64,000 bases of DNA from JADFRG01 sp036986135. Its GTDB lineage: Bacteria > Chloroflexota > Anaerolineae > Anaerolineales > E44-bin32. The stretch lies in the NCBI GenBank assembly GCA_036986135.1, contig BTQZ01000004.1, positions 62,001 through 126,000 on the forward strand. The letters run 5' to 3'. Of this stretch, positions 44,290 to 54,606 are shown in pieces (within the stretch, counting starts at the first letter, position 1; each line of letters starts with the position of its first letter). The notes beneath the pieces were generated by a model. The model made no database searches. It was given only the letters and a program-made list of their open reading frames with translations, and had not been told where the DNA came from. The translations under genes were made by a program, and so were the position numbers.

Positions 44290-45134
44290 GTGCGCCCTCC
44301 AGGGGGCTGCATGGGTAGCCTTCGGTCAGATGCAGGAGTTCTCATCATGGTGATCTGTGAAGAGATTTTCGTAGCAGTCTCGACCACCCTGTCTTTCAGC
44401 AAACCCTCCAGCCCATTCTTCATCAGCCGAGTCGACGGTCCCGATACAGATATCGCCGCCAGGACATGTCCCCTCATTCCCCAGATTGGCGCAGCGACGC
44501 AGCATATTCCTATCTCGACCTCTTCTTGATCAACGGCATAACCCTGCTGCCCTATTCTGTGAAGCTCCTCTCTTAGAACCTCCGGACGCGTGATCGTGTT
44601 TTCCGTTATCTGCTCCAGCTTTCGCTGCGAAAAGAATTCATCGAGCTCTGCTGATGTGACATGCGCAAGCAGAACCTTGCCAAGAGCAGTGCAATGGCAA
44701 GGTTGCCTGCGACCGAGCTGAGGCGTCATACGCAAGACATGATCGTGCGAATCAACATGATCGACATACACCAATTCGAAATCATCCAATACGCCCATGA
44801 AGACGGTCTCTCTCACGCTTTTTGAGAGTTCGCCAAGCATGGGGTGCGCGCTACGGATAAAATCCCATTGATCCAAGACGGCCTTGCCATAGAGCAGCAT
44901 TTGCAGGGCGAGGCTGTATTGTCTGCTGGTCGGATCTTGTTGGACTGCCTTGCGGATGAGAAGGGTCTGAAGCAGCCGGTGGGCGGTTGTGGTACTCAGG
45001 TCTAGAGCATGCGCGATCTCGCTCACACCCATGCTCCCGCGGTTGTCCCGCAGAAGGTCGAGAATCATAAATGCCCGTTCAACGGATTGAACACTACCTC
45101 GTATGCGGGAGCTATTGGCGGCGGATCTTTCCAT
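44286..45134 (-). CDS. IclR-family transcriptional regulator
   Basis: About 282 aa from ATG 45134; another ATG at 45173 would add 13 residues and neither has a clear ribosome binding site. Winged helix SVERAFMILDLL, GVSEIAHALDLSTTTAHRLL, then the effector domain with CHCTALGKVLLAH. Heads and probably controls the catabolic operon; effectors of IclR proteins are typically pathway intermediates such as KDG or aromatic acids. Confidence 0.92.
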   Translation of the reverse strand: MERSAANSSRIRGSVQSVERAFMILDLLRDNRGSMGVSEIAHALDLSTTTAHRLLQTLLIRKAVQQDPTSRQYSLALQMLLYGKAVLDQWDFIRSAHPMLGELSKSVRETVFMGVLDDFELVYVDHVDSHDHVLRMTPQLGRRQPCHCTALGKVLLAHVTSAELDEFFSQRKLEQITENTITRPEVLREELHRIGQQGYAVDQEEVEIGICCVAAPIWGMRGHVLAAISVSGPSTRLMKNGLEGLLKDRVVETATKISSQITMMRTPASDRRLPMQPPGGRT

Positions 45135-45381
45135 AATGCGGAATTGCTTTGCGAATAGTGGAATACGGTGCATTATCGCGAAATATATAGCGTATTTGAA
45201 GGACGAATGTCATCTTTGGGACGTGATCATGCGCTTAATCCGTTAGGCCCGCTAAGAGGACCCGGGATCAGCTTTTTCTTGAACTTGTGGGGATGCGTTG
45301 GCTACTCAGTTCATGGAGGAATCTCTGTATACTTCCTCAGCTTCAACAGAATGCATCATCGAATCATTAAGGAGGAGAATA

Positions 45382-46017
45382 GTGCAGAACCTAGATGCAA
45401 TGCCGCCCTATCTAGCTGAGAAGATGCGTTACTGGTCGAATCTGGGCCACTGGATCATAGGCGGCATGTTGGCAATAGTCGGCGTTCTGGCACTCTTGGA
45501 GATACTTGGCGTACTGACGGGCGGATGGGTCTACGCTTGGCCCGGCGTGCTCGCGCTGGCTGGGCTGGTGCTGCCGCTGGGCATCCTCAGCCATGGCGAC
45601 GAGAAGTACGGGCGTGAGCTAGTCCTGGCCGACCCGCAGCATCGGCAGCACCTGATCATGGGAGGCATCATATTCCTGGGAGGAGTGGCCGAAATCGTGG
45701 CGCTAGCGGCCGGCATCGGCTTCGTACGCTACGCTTGGCCACTGGCGCTGGGCGCGGTCGGCGTGATATTTCTCATTCACCCGCAGCACGGCACCGATGC
45801 GGCGGCTGTCAAGGCGGTGCGCATCCACCGCATCCTGGGCGGCACGTTCATCCTGGCTGGTCTGGCGCGTCTCATTGCAGTGGTCACGGGCGCGTACAGC
45901 GGCCTTTTTGGGTTCGCATGGATCATTCTGGTACTTGTGGCTGCAGCGCAGTTGATTTTCTATCGCGAGCCCGAGGGCGCGTACGAGGCGGGTTCACACA
46001 GTGAACACGGATCTTAA
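45382..46017 (+). CDS. polytopic membrane protein of unknown function
   Basis: 211 aa from the GTG at 45382, which has a strong AAGGAGGAG site; the longer frame to 45298 is unlikely. Six hydrophobic segments with short loops. The third loop has IHPQHGTDAAAVKAVRIHR with several His. Ends in a hydrophilic His/Glu tail. It is divergent from the IclR gene. I do not recognise a family, but the His-rich loop could bind metal or heme, and the gene precedes a cytochrome c. Confidence 0.7.
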   Translation: MQNLDAMPPYLAEKMRYWSNLGHWIIGGMLAIVGVLALLEILGVLTGGWVYAWPGVLALAGLVLPLGILSHGDEKYGRELVLADPQHRQHLIMGGIIFLGGVAEIVALAAGIGFVRYAWPLALGAVGVIFLIHPQHGTDAAAVKAVRIHRILGGTFILAGLARLIAVVTGAYSGLFGFAWIILVLVAAAQLIFYREPEGAYEAGSHSEHGS

Positions 46018-46224
46018 GCCGCTCTGGCACATCGGAGGACTCTCCAGGATGATCACGGCTTCTTCCATTTTCTGTCTGAACACGTCTTCCTCCTCAATCC
46101 CGTATCGGTGGGAGGGCAAGTCGCGTATGACCTGGGTATCCTCTCTCTTCTGATGGTTTACGTGCTGCTGGCCACATGGAATGGTTGGGTCGGGCGGAAG
46201 TTGTGGAAAACCGCCGACAATTAA
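46018..46224 (+). other. possible small membrane-protein gene, no clear start
   Basis: In the same frame, directly after the TAA of the previous gene, the sequence stays open and reads like a membrane peptide: DDHGFFHFLSEHVFLLNPV, then VAYDLGILSLLMVYVLLATW, then WVGRKLWKTADN before TAA. No ATG, GTG or ribosome binding site is well placed. It may start at a rare codon, or be a detached C-terminus of the preceding gene. Confidence 0.3.
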
Positions 46225-46282
46225 CGGTAGATTAATGAGCCGCGATTGAAATTGCTCTCGGCCATAGATGGAGGTGAGGCCC

Positions 46283-46846
46283 GTGCGTAAAGTGGTGTTG
46301 ATCTCGTTAGCCCGCTCGCCGTTGAAGGTGCTACGCAGGCAATCTGCAAGCCGGCTTGTGACCGGCGGGGTGATCCTGGCAGCAACCGTTCTCACCGCCT
46401 GCCAGGCCGCGCCTCCCGAACCCCCTACGCGGGTCGCCCCCAGCCCGACATCGACCCGCGCCCCCTCGCCCACACCTGCAATGGTGCTGCAGGGAACGGG
46501 GCCGGATCGCGCCCAGCAGGGTCGCTCGGTCTACCTGACAACCTGCGCGGTCTGCCACGGAAATGAAGCGGAAGGGTACGCCAACGAGCTCGCGGCTCCC
46601 GCGCTGAACGCCAGCGAACATGCCTGGGAACACGCGGATCCGCAGATTCATCTCTGGATTGTTGAAGGCAAGCTTGGCTTCGGCCGGCAGATGCCGGCCT
46701 ATGGGGAACATCTTACAGACGCCGAAGTGCACGCGGTGGTCGCCTATCTGCACGGCCTGTGGTTACCTGAGCAGCTCAGAATGCAGCAGGACTTGAGCCG
46801 TCGATGGCCGGCGACGCCAGAACCGACCTGGACTCCTGAGCCATAA
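46283..46846 (+). CDS. c-type cytochrome lipoprotein, single heme
   Basis: 187 aa from the GTG at 46283 preceded by GGAGGTGAG. Signal peptide with a lipobox (TVLTAC), Pro/Thr-rich linker, then a cytochrome c domain with the heme-binding TCAVCHGNEAEG and a distal Met in GRQMPAY. The C-terminus is Pro-rich. Convergent with a CcdA-type cytochrome c biogenesis gene, which would be required for maturation. Confidence 0.9.
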   Translation: MRKVVLISLARSPLKVLRRQSASRLVTGGVILAATVLTACQAAPPEPPTRVAPSPTSTRAPSPTPAMVLQGTGPDRAQQGRSVYLTTCAVCHGNEAEGYANELAAPALNASEHAWEHADPQIHLWIVEGKLGFGRQMPAYGEHLTDAEVHAVVAYLHGLWLPEQLRMQQDLSRRWPATPEPTWTPEP

Positions 46847-46949
46847 GGGGATTGCTGGTGGCCGACGGCTGTGGATCGAGTGCTAGATGTGGCGCTTCGA
46901 TTAGCGCAAAGTGGAGCGGACTCGGCCAAAAGCTTGATTGCAGCTCGGG

Positions 46950-47894
46950 CTAGAAGATCGCGTCGGCGAAGATCGTCCAGTAGTAAACGAGGTACGCGCC
47001 AGCCCCTACTAGAAACATAGCGCTGATACGGTCCAGGTAGGGTAGCAATCCTTTTAGCCAGCGGGAGATCGTGCCCTCTGCCAGCGCGCTGGCGACCGTG
47101 ACCGCGATCAGCACAATTCCCATGCCTAGCGCGTAGCCGATGAATTGGCCGAAGGCGGTGCCGATTCCCTGGGTAGCAAATGAGCTTCCGACCACCACCA
47201 GGAAGATCGGCAGGGTGCAACTCAAAGAGCCAGCGGCGTAGACAATTCCAAAGAGGAAGATGTTCTGCGGGTTTCGCTTGGGGGTTATGGTCAGTCGAGA
47301 GGCGGCCATGATCCCGAGTTTGGCCTTGCTGAGCAAGAGCCAAATTCCCAGGCCCACCATCAGGACTCCGATAGCCAGGCCAACGAAGGGGAATATCCCG
47401 ACCAGAAACTGCCCGCCGGCCACAATCACGCTGCCAACAAGCGCGAAGACGGCAACGAATCCGGCGGTTGCCAGGAGGCCCATGACTAGCGCCCTCCCAA
47501 GCCTCCGCCCTGCCGGAGATGTTTGCGTTTCGGCGGTCGATGTCCCGATTTGGAAGGAGATATAAGACGGCAGCAGCAGGAAACCACAGGGGTTCACGCT
47601 GGCCACCATTCCCGCCGCAAATGCGAAGCCGATCGGTAGAAATGTAGCCAGGTCTGCGGCGCTGGATTCGGCGCTGGACTGCAGGCTGATGAGCGCAAGA
47701 ATCATACCTAATACCAGCGCGGCCGGAATCACAAAGGAAGCCAGATTCTTCAGGCCGTTAGATGGGGTCGCGGCTGTGAGGCCCAACTCTTTACCTGCCA
47801 CGGTGAGTCTCCTCGGCGGCAATCGCGTGTACTCCCACCAGCCGAGCCGCCGGTGTTTTCGCCACCGGCCACTCCTGAAGATGCTCACGCTCAC
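46950..47894 (-). CDS. CcdA-type cytochrome c biogenesis / thiol transfer protein
   Basis: 314 aa with six to seven helices. The core CcdA motif AGMVASVNPCGFLLLPSYIS is present, as is a second conserved Cys in SLSCTLPIFL. N-terminal 60 residues, basic and with an extra helix, are longer than in minimal CcdA. Carries reducing equivalents outward for heme ligation or TlpA-like proteins; the TlpA-like gene at 48028-48612 is just upstream. Confidence 0.88.
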   Translation of the reverse strand: MSVSIFRSGRWRKHRRLGWWEYTRLPPRRLTVAGKELGLTAATPSNGLKNLASFVIPAALVLGMILALISLQSSAESSAADLATFLPIGFAFAAGMVASVNPCGFLLLPSYISFQIGTSTAETQTSPAGRRLGRALVMGLLATAGFVAVFALVGSVIVAGGQFLVGIFPFVGLAIGVLMVGLGIWLLLSKAKLGIMAASRLTITPKRNPQNIFLFGIVYAAGSLSCTLPIFLVVVGSSFATQGIGTAFGQFIGYALGMGIVLIAVTVASALAEGTISRWLKGLLPYLDRISAMFLVGAGAYLVYYWTIFADAIF

Positions 47895-48027
47895 AAGTGC
47901 CGCTCATGACCTAGCTCATATCCTTATATTCGGCAGGCTGCCGGGAGATTATTAGTCTCGACTATTGAAGGGGCCGATTACCCGTATGGTCTTATGACGA
48001 GCTGGCCTGCGCAGTTATTACGCTGCT

Positions 48028-48612
48028 TTAGCTGGCCGAGGCTTCCAAGAGCTGTTCCACCAGCTCCACCAGCTTGTCTTTGGTGAGCAGGCCGGTCCAG
48101 GTGTCGACGAGCTCCCCCTCGGGTGAGATGAAGTAGGTGGTTGGCATACCGAGCAGGCCGTAGTCCACCACAACATTGGCGTCCGTCGTCGTGCCGGCCG
48201 GGTAAGTGACGGCCAGCTCAGTCAGCAGAGCCTGTGCGTCCGCCTGCGATCCAAGCCCCACGAAAGGACCGACATCGAGGCCGACCAGTAGCATCCGGTC
48301 ACCGTACTCATCGTAGACTTCCTGAAGATCCGGCATCTCGACCCTGCAGGGCGGGCACAGTCCCGCCCAGAAGTTGAGCACGACCGGTTTGCCCTGGTCT
48401 AGCAGCTCCTGGAAGCGAACGATATCGCCTCCGAGAACTTCCTGGCCTTGGTAAACGACCAGCTCAAAGTCGGAGACGCGCTCGAAATCACTACTCTCGG
48501 CCGCACCTGGCAGATTTGCAGGCGGCGCCGGCTCGGGGGCCGCGGATGGGGCGCATGCCGCCAGCAGCAGCAGCACCCCCGGAAATAACGCGAATCGGAT
48601 TCTTAGCTTCAT
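48028..48612 (-). CDS. TlpA/ResA-like thioredoxin lipoprotein
   Basis: 194 aa. Signal with lipobox LLAAC. Thioredoxin fold with active site WAGLCPPCRVEMPDL (CPPC) and cis-Pro GMPTTYFISPEG. Both active-site Cys are ordinary TGC-type codons here, in contrast to the DsbA-like gene. By family it reduces apocytochrome c or other secreted disulfides using electrons from CcdA, encoded 133 nt downstream. Confidence 0.92.
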   Translation of the reverse strand: MKLRIRFALFPGVLLLLAACAPSAAPEPAPPANLPGAAESSDFERVSDFELVVYQGQEVLGGDIVRFQELLDQGKPVVLNFWAGLCPPCRVEMPDLQEVYDEYGDRMLLVGLDVGPFVGLGSQADAQALLTELAVTYPAGTTTDANVVVDYGLLGMPTTYFISPEGELVDTWTGLLTKDKLVELVEQLLEASAS

Positions 48613-48767
48613 TGGTCACTCCAAAGTCCAAGCGCACGCGTAGCGGTGCGAGCCTAATCGGTCATAGGTCGGCTGCACCGTAAGTGATATTACGCAATTC
48701 CCTAACTCGAAACTACGTCAAACATTAGACGCCTGAGGTGAGTAGAGGCTTACCCTTGCTGCGGCTT

Positions 48768-51128
48768 CTAAGCCCTTGCAGCTGAGGACGAGGTATTTCG
48801 AAAGCCCAGCAGACGGACCGCATTCAACACCACCACCAGGGTGCTCCCCTCATGGAACACGATCGCCAGACCTATGCTGGCCAGCCCACCCAGGGCCAGC
48901 ACAACCAAGATCGCAATCACGCCGAGCGAAATGAACAGATTCTGTCGGATGATGGCCAGGGTCGACCGCCCCAGTCCCACCGCAAAGGGCAGCTTACCAA
49001 GGTCATCTGCCATCAATGCCACGTCTGCCGTCTCCAGGGCTACATCGGTGCCTGCCCCACCCATTGCGATTCCGACGGTGGCGTTGGCAAGCGCCGGCGC
49101 ATCGTTGACCCCGTCTCCCACCATGCCGGCCACGCCGTACTCTTCGACAAGCGCCTGGATCGCCTGCAGTTTGTCTTCCGGCATCAAATCCGCCCGGTAG
49201 TCGGTCAGTCCGATCTGGTCCGCGATATGAGCCGCCACGCGCGCATTGTCGCCGGTCAGCATGATCGTCTCATCTAATCCGAGCTTGGCGAGCTTTGCGA
49301 CCGCAAGCTGAGCGTCTCTTCTTACAACATCTGCGACAGCGATCGCTCCCATGATCTCTCGATCCTCGCTGACCAACATGACGGTCTTACCCTGCGCCTC
49401 AAGCGCCTGGACCGGATCGATCACCGCCTGGGGAAGATCGATGCCTTCGGCCTCAAAGAGCTTAGTGTTGCCAATCCAAACCCTCTTGCCCTCAACTTGG
49501 GCTTTAATGCCTCGACCGGTCACCGCCTCCGCTTCGCCCACCAGAGGTAGCCGCAGACCTCGCCCCTCTGCCGATCGCACCACTGCTTGGGCCAGCGGGT
49601 GTGCCGAACGACTCTCGACCGCAGCCGCAAGCGCCAGTACAGCTGCCTCTTCTCGGGTATTGAAGGTCAGCACGTCAGTCACCTTCGGCTCGCCCCTCGT
49701 AAGGGTGCCGGTTTTGTCGAAGGCGATCGCCCGTAGGCGCCCCAGGTTCTCCAGATGCACGCCGCCCTTGACCAGCACGCCGTTTCGGGCTGCCTGTGCA
49801 ACACCCGCCATGACGGCGGAGGGCGTACCCAGGGCAAGGGCACATGGCGAGGCCGCCACCAGCAGCGTCATCGCCCTCAGGAAGGAATCTGCGAAGGGGA
49901 CGCCAAACAGCGGCGGGATCACGATCAGCAGAGCGGCGACAACCAGAACTGCTGGGATAAAAATCCGAGTGAATCGCTCAGTACTTTGCTGGGTGGGCGA
50001 CTTTTGGGCATCCGCTCGCTCGACCATATCCACGACTCGCGCCAGCGTGCTGTCGCGGGCCAACTTCGAGACCCGCACTTCCAGCGCGCCCTCTCCGTTC
50101 ACAGAGCCGGCGTAGACTGTATCGCCAGGGATCTTATCGACCGGGACCGACTCGCCGGTCACCGGGGATTGGTCGACGCCGGATTCACCGGTCAGCACTT
50201 CTCCATCCACCGGAATTCGTACCCCGGGCCGGACGACGACCACCTCGTCGAGCTGAACTTCCTCGATCGGGACTGCGATCTCCGCCCCGTCGCGTTGGAC
50301 CAGCGCGATCTTGGGCGCCAGGTCCGCCAGTGCGCGGATCGCATTCCTTGCCCGGTCGAGCACCCGTTCCTCCAGCGCGTGCCCCAGACTGAAGAGAAAT
50401 AGCAAGAGGGCGCCTTCGGCGAACTCGCCCAACGCCGCCGCGCCCAGCGCGGCCACCACCATCAATAAGTCGGTGTCAAGATGCCGCTCACGCAGTGCAT
50501 GAAGAGCATGGCGGGTGATGTCGTATCCAGCGATCACATAGGCCGCGAGATACAGGGCCGTGCTCGCCGCAGCTGGAAATCCCAGGCTGAGGGATCCGAC
50601 CCAGCCCAGCAGGAGCAGCAGGCCGCCGGTCAGGCTGAAAAGCAACTCTCGATTGTCTTCATACCAGCTTCGCATGCCTTCTACGGGGACGCGATAACCG
50701 AGTTGGCGGACACGCTTCTCGATCGCTCGCCGGCTGGTCTGGCGAGTGTCCAGCTCGACATGCATTAATTGAGCGGCGTAGCTCACCTTTACGCTCAAAA
50801 CTCCGTCAATCCGTGAGAGGCTGTGCTCCAGGACCACGGCGCAGTCCGAGCAATCCATCCCCTCGATTGGAAGACGCTCATGATGGTAGCGGTTGATGAT
50901 CCCTGCCCCCGCTCGTTCGGCCAGCCGGCGGACGTCCTCCAGAGAAACCACAGCCGGGTCGTAGTGAAGGCAGAGCTGTGCCGGCGATTTTTCAAGTTCA
51001 AGATGCGATCGGGATATACCTTTGCGATCTTGAAGGGCCTCCTCAAGTCGCTGAAGACAATCGTCCCGATCGTCTTCGATCCCCGGCAGCAGCAGGGGGA
51101 TCTCCAGTTCTATGGTTGCTTCCGTCAT
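48768..51128 (-). CDS. P1B-type metal ATPase with SPC motif (Zn/Co/Cd exporter-like)
   Basis: 786 aa. N-terminal degenerate segment, then an HMA domain with GMDCSDC, core motifs VTGESVPVDK, ASPCALALGTPSAVMAG, DKTGTLTRGEP, MLTGDN and GDGVNDAPALA. C-terminal helices contain FHEGSTLVVVLNAVRLLG; SPC together with HEG.T is the pattern of the P1B-4 group (Co, Zn, Cd, Fe). It lies downstream of the second SmtB-like gene, which suggests zinc-inducible export. Confidence 0.92.
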   Translation of the reverse strand: MTEATIELEIPLLLPGIEDDRDDCLQRLEEALQDRKGISRSHLELEKSPAQLCLHYDPAVVSLEDVRRLAERAGAGIINRYHHERLPIEGMDCSDCAVVLEHSLSRIDGVLSVKVSYAAQLMHVELDTRQTSRRAIEKRVRQLGYRVPVEGMRSWYEDNRELLFSLTGGLLLLLGWVGSLSLGFPAAASTALYLAAYVIAGYDITRHALHALRERHLDTDLLMVVAALGAAALGEFAEGALLLFLFSLGHALEERVLDRARNAIRALADLAPKIALVQRDGAEIAVPIEEVQLDEVVVVRPGVRIPVDGEVLTGESGVDQSPVTGESVPVDKIPGDTVYAGSVNGEGALEVRVSKLARDSTLARVVDMVERADAQKSPTQQSTERFTRIFIPAVLVVAALLIVIPPLFGVPFADSFLRAMTLLVAASPCALALGTPSAVMAGVAQAARNGVLVKGGVHLENLGRLRAIAFDKTGTLTRGEPKVTDVLTFNTREEAAVLALAAAVESRSAHPLAQAVVRSAEGRGLRLPLVGEAEAVTGRGIKAQVEGKRVWIGNTKLFEAEGIDLPQAVIDPVQALEAQGKTVMLVSEDREIMGAIAVADVVRRDAQLAVAKLAKLGLDETIMLTGDNARVAAHIADQIGLTDYRADLMPEDKLQAIQALVEEYGVAGMVGDGVNDAPALANATVGIAMGGAGTDVALETADVALMADDLGKLPFAVGLGRSTLAIIRQNLFISLGVIAILVVLALGGLASIGLAIVFHEGSTLVVVLNAVRLLGFRNTSSSAARA

Positions 51129-51231
51129 TTGACGTTCTCCACGTTTGCGGTGCTCTGCGATCCTGCGGCTCCGCGGTGAGAATGGTTGTTGCGTACGGGT
51201 AGGATGCGTTGCCTCAAGTCCTATTCGGGAC

Positions 51232-51591
51232 CTAGAGGCTCGGTAGAAGAGTCCGGTTGGAGAGGATTGGAGGGCGCAGCAGCGGGGGAAATGGCGAGAA
51301 CGTTCGAAACATAAACCCGATCATCAGGGTCAGCGTAAGACTCGCGAGCACTTGGATCGGATTGAGGTGACCAAACGACAAGGCGAGATGCAAAAGCGAA
51401 GTGCTTCCGCCGGTCGCCTCGGCCGATCGCCCGATCACGGCCGTATCGCCTGAGCCGAGTGTGCGAATCTCAGCAGAGATTCCCGCTGCGTCAGCCATAT
51501 AGTGGCCGAGCAAGCTGACTGTCAGCATCACCACAAGCAAGGCGTGCACCGGAATCGGGACACGCGGTTCCGAGTCAGCCGTGCAGTACAT
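51232..51591 (-). CDS. small two-helix membrane protein of the SmtB-associated family, copy 2
   Basis: 119 aa from ATG 51591. Starts MYCTAD within the last 17 nt of the sensor gene, the same overlap as copy 1. First helix ends in LLGHYMADAAG; second helix lies near residues 80-100 after LHLALSFGH; Pro-rich tail with LRPPILS. Middle loop is longer than in copy 1. Shared features with the 19500-19829 product mark a family linked to zinc sensors; function unknown. Confidence 0.7.
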   Translation of the reverse strand: MYCTADSEPRVPIPVHALLVVMLTVSLLGHYMADAAGISAEIRTLGSGDTAVIGRSAEATGGSTSLLHLALSFGHLNPIQVLASLTLTLMIGFMFRTFSPFPPLLRPPILSNRTLLPSL

Positions 51592-51889
51592 GATCCAGTC
51601 CTCGCTCAAACAGATCCAGGATGTGATCGTCATCCAAACAATAGAAGACTTGGCGACCTTCTTTACGGGCGCGAACTAGTCGCATCTGGCGCAATCCGCG
51701 CATGTGATGGGAGATGGCCGACTCACTGATTCCAACAGCCTCAGCCAGCGCTCCAACATTAATTTCGCCTCCGGCCAGTACCGAAATAATTCGCACTCGG
51801 CTGGTGTCGCCCAGGGAGCGGAACAATTCAGCCGTTCGAGAGGCGAGCTGCTCGTCCAACGCGAGCTCTGCCGCGGTTGCAGGGGTCAT
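51575..51889 (-). CDS. ArsR/SmtB-family zinc sensor (alpha-5 site type), copy 2
   Basis: 104 aa. Nearly the same sequence as the 19196-19516 product (for example TSRVRIIS, AEAVGISESA, DHVLHG). The alpha-5 zinc site is complete: D87, H89, H100, H103. Followed by the paralogous small membrane protein and a P1B-4-like ATPase, the counterpart of the CDF exporter in copy 1. Confidence 0.9.
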   Translation of the reverse strand: MTPATAAELALDEQLASRTAELFRSLGDTSRVRIISVLAGGEINVGALAEAVGISESAISHHMRGLRQMRLVRARKEGRQVFYCLDDDHILDLFERGLDHVLHG

Positions 51890-51897
51890 AGGTTACG

Positions 51898-51951
51898 TGA
51901 ATACCTACTCAGATATTGCAGGATATTAGCGGATACCGGCGCGTTTGTCAA
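51898..51951 (-). promoter_or_regulatory. promoter and imperfect SmtB-type operator of the second ArsR gene
   Basis: Minus-strand reading: TTGACA (51951-51946), 17-nt spacer, TAATAT (51928-51923), then ATATCTGA-GTAGG-TATTCA (51916-51898). The same boxes and spacing as at 19131-19194; the operator's left half is conserved and the right half is degraded. Confidence 0.72.
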
Positions 51952-52178
51952 TCTGGCTCGCCGAGTGGATCGCGGGTAAGAGTTCGGGCTATCGGCAACT
52001 CTAAGTGAAAGGGATCCGGCATTCGGCATTTGTCGCGTGAGAGATCGCGATTTCCAGATCCCAGATGAGAGTGCTATGAATGTTCCCGCAGAAATACGGG
52101 CGCTTGGAAGATACCTTACCTCTTGTCCGGTGCAACTTTCTTACACTGTCCTTAGCAGGAGAAACGAAGGTCAAGGCA

Positions 52179-53435
<1,257 letters not shown>

Positions 53436-53543
53436 GCCTTCACAATCCGACCCCGCATACAATTCGAGGGTGCTCGATTTCGACACCCAGGAGGTTTCAA
53501 GCACGCGGCGCCTTAAAGATCTCAATGGAGCGGAGGCTGCGGC

Positions 53544-54287
53544 GTGACACCTCCGTCTACGAGTGTTAAGCAGGGCCCCGGTCTTGAGAAACCATCGGGG
53601 GCGCGCCGGCCCTGGTTAGCCCGACATTGGCTGGCAATCTTCAACAGCATGGTCGGCTTGTTCGTCTTGGGGGCGCTCTTGGCCCCGGCGCTGATGAGAG
53701 CCGGCTATACAGGGCCGGCAACCGCGCTTTACACGCTCTACGGCTTCACCTGCCATCAGCTTCCGCAACGCTCCTACTTCCTTTTCGGTCAGAAGCTAAT
53801 GTACCCGATGGACAAGATATTGAGCGCCTGGCCTGGAGCGACGGATTTCTTCGAGCAGCGAGCGATTCTCGGTGACCCAGTTTTCGGCTATAAGGTGGCA
53901 ATCGCCAACCGGTGTTCGGCGATCTATTCCTCGATCTTGCTCGTGGGGGTGTTGTTCGGCCTCACGCGCCGGCAGATCAGGCCGCTTTCCCTAAAAGGCG
54001 TATTCATTCTGTCACTGCCGATGGCGCTGGATGGCGTTAGTCACATGGTGAGCGAGCTGACCGGCCTAGGATTTCGTGACACGAATGCCTGGCTGCAGGC
54101 GCTGACCCAAAACGCCTTCCCGTTAGACTTCTATGTGGGCGACGCGCTGGGTTCATTCAATTGGTTGATGCGCACCGTCACCGGAGCCTTGTTCGGAATC
54201 GCGCTGGTTTGGATGGTTTATCCAACGTTCAGATTGGCATTCCGAAGCCGCCCCAGCCGGTCTGTCCAAGCTCCTGCGGCGAAGTAG
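53544..54287 (+). CDS. DUF2085 family membrane protein
   Basis: 247 aa from the GTG at 53544. About four helices. FTCHQLPQRSYFLFG and ANRCSAIYSSILL correspond to the DUF2085 hallmarks (CHQ..ERS.. and CSRC..IY), with ANRC lacking the first of the two cysteines of the second motif. Function unknown in the family. Confidence 0.8.
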   Translation: MTPPSTSVKQGPGLEKPSGARRPWLARHWLAIFNSMVGLFVLGALLAPALMRAGYTGPATALYTLYGFTCHQLPQRSYFLFGQKLMYPMDKILSAWPGATDFFEQRAILGDPVFGYKVAIANRCSAIYSSILLVGVLFGLTRRQIRPLSLKGVFILSLPMALDGVSHMVSELTGLGFRDTNAWLQALTQNAFPLDFYVGDALGSFNWLMRTVTGALFGIALVWMVYPTFRLAFRSRPSRSVQAPAAK

Positions 54288-54606
54288 TTCTCAGCTCACA
54301 GCCGGAATCGGGCTATTCTCCTAAGAAAACTGCGAACTCAGGAGGTGCCGCGGAGAGGCGGACCTCCCTTCGAGTGACCATATAGAGCTGCCCCGTGACG
54401 CGCAGGCTGGGTCCTTACAACACCACCCGTGCACCGTGCGCCTGTTCCCATCCACGACCATGAACCCAAATGCGGCCTGGCCTATTTGAGGGCTCCATGA
54501 CCTCAGGATCCGGCAGAAACGAGCAACATGACTTGGAGCTGCCCGCGTGTTTCTGGTATTCTGTCAACACCGATAGGCTCAATCGCAACCACATAAGGGA
54601 GGCCCG
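54288..54606. other. intergenic stretch with a hairpin and a candidate promoter
   Basis: No convincing gene. GGAGGT and ACCTCC (54341-54346, 54362-54367), extended by CCGC/GCGG, form a hairpin that could end the DUF2085 transcript though no T-run follows. Upstream of the DsrE gene, TTGGAG (54533-54538), 18 nt and TATTCT (54557-54562) are a possible promoter. Confidence 0.45.
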
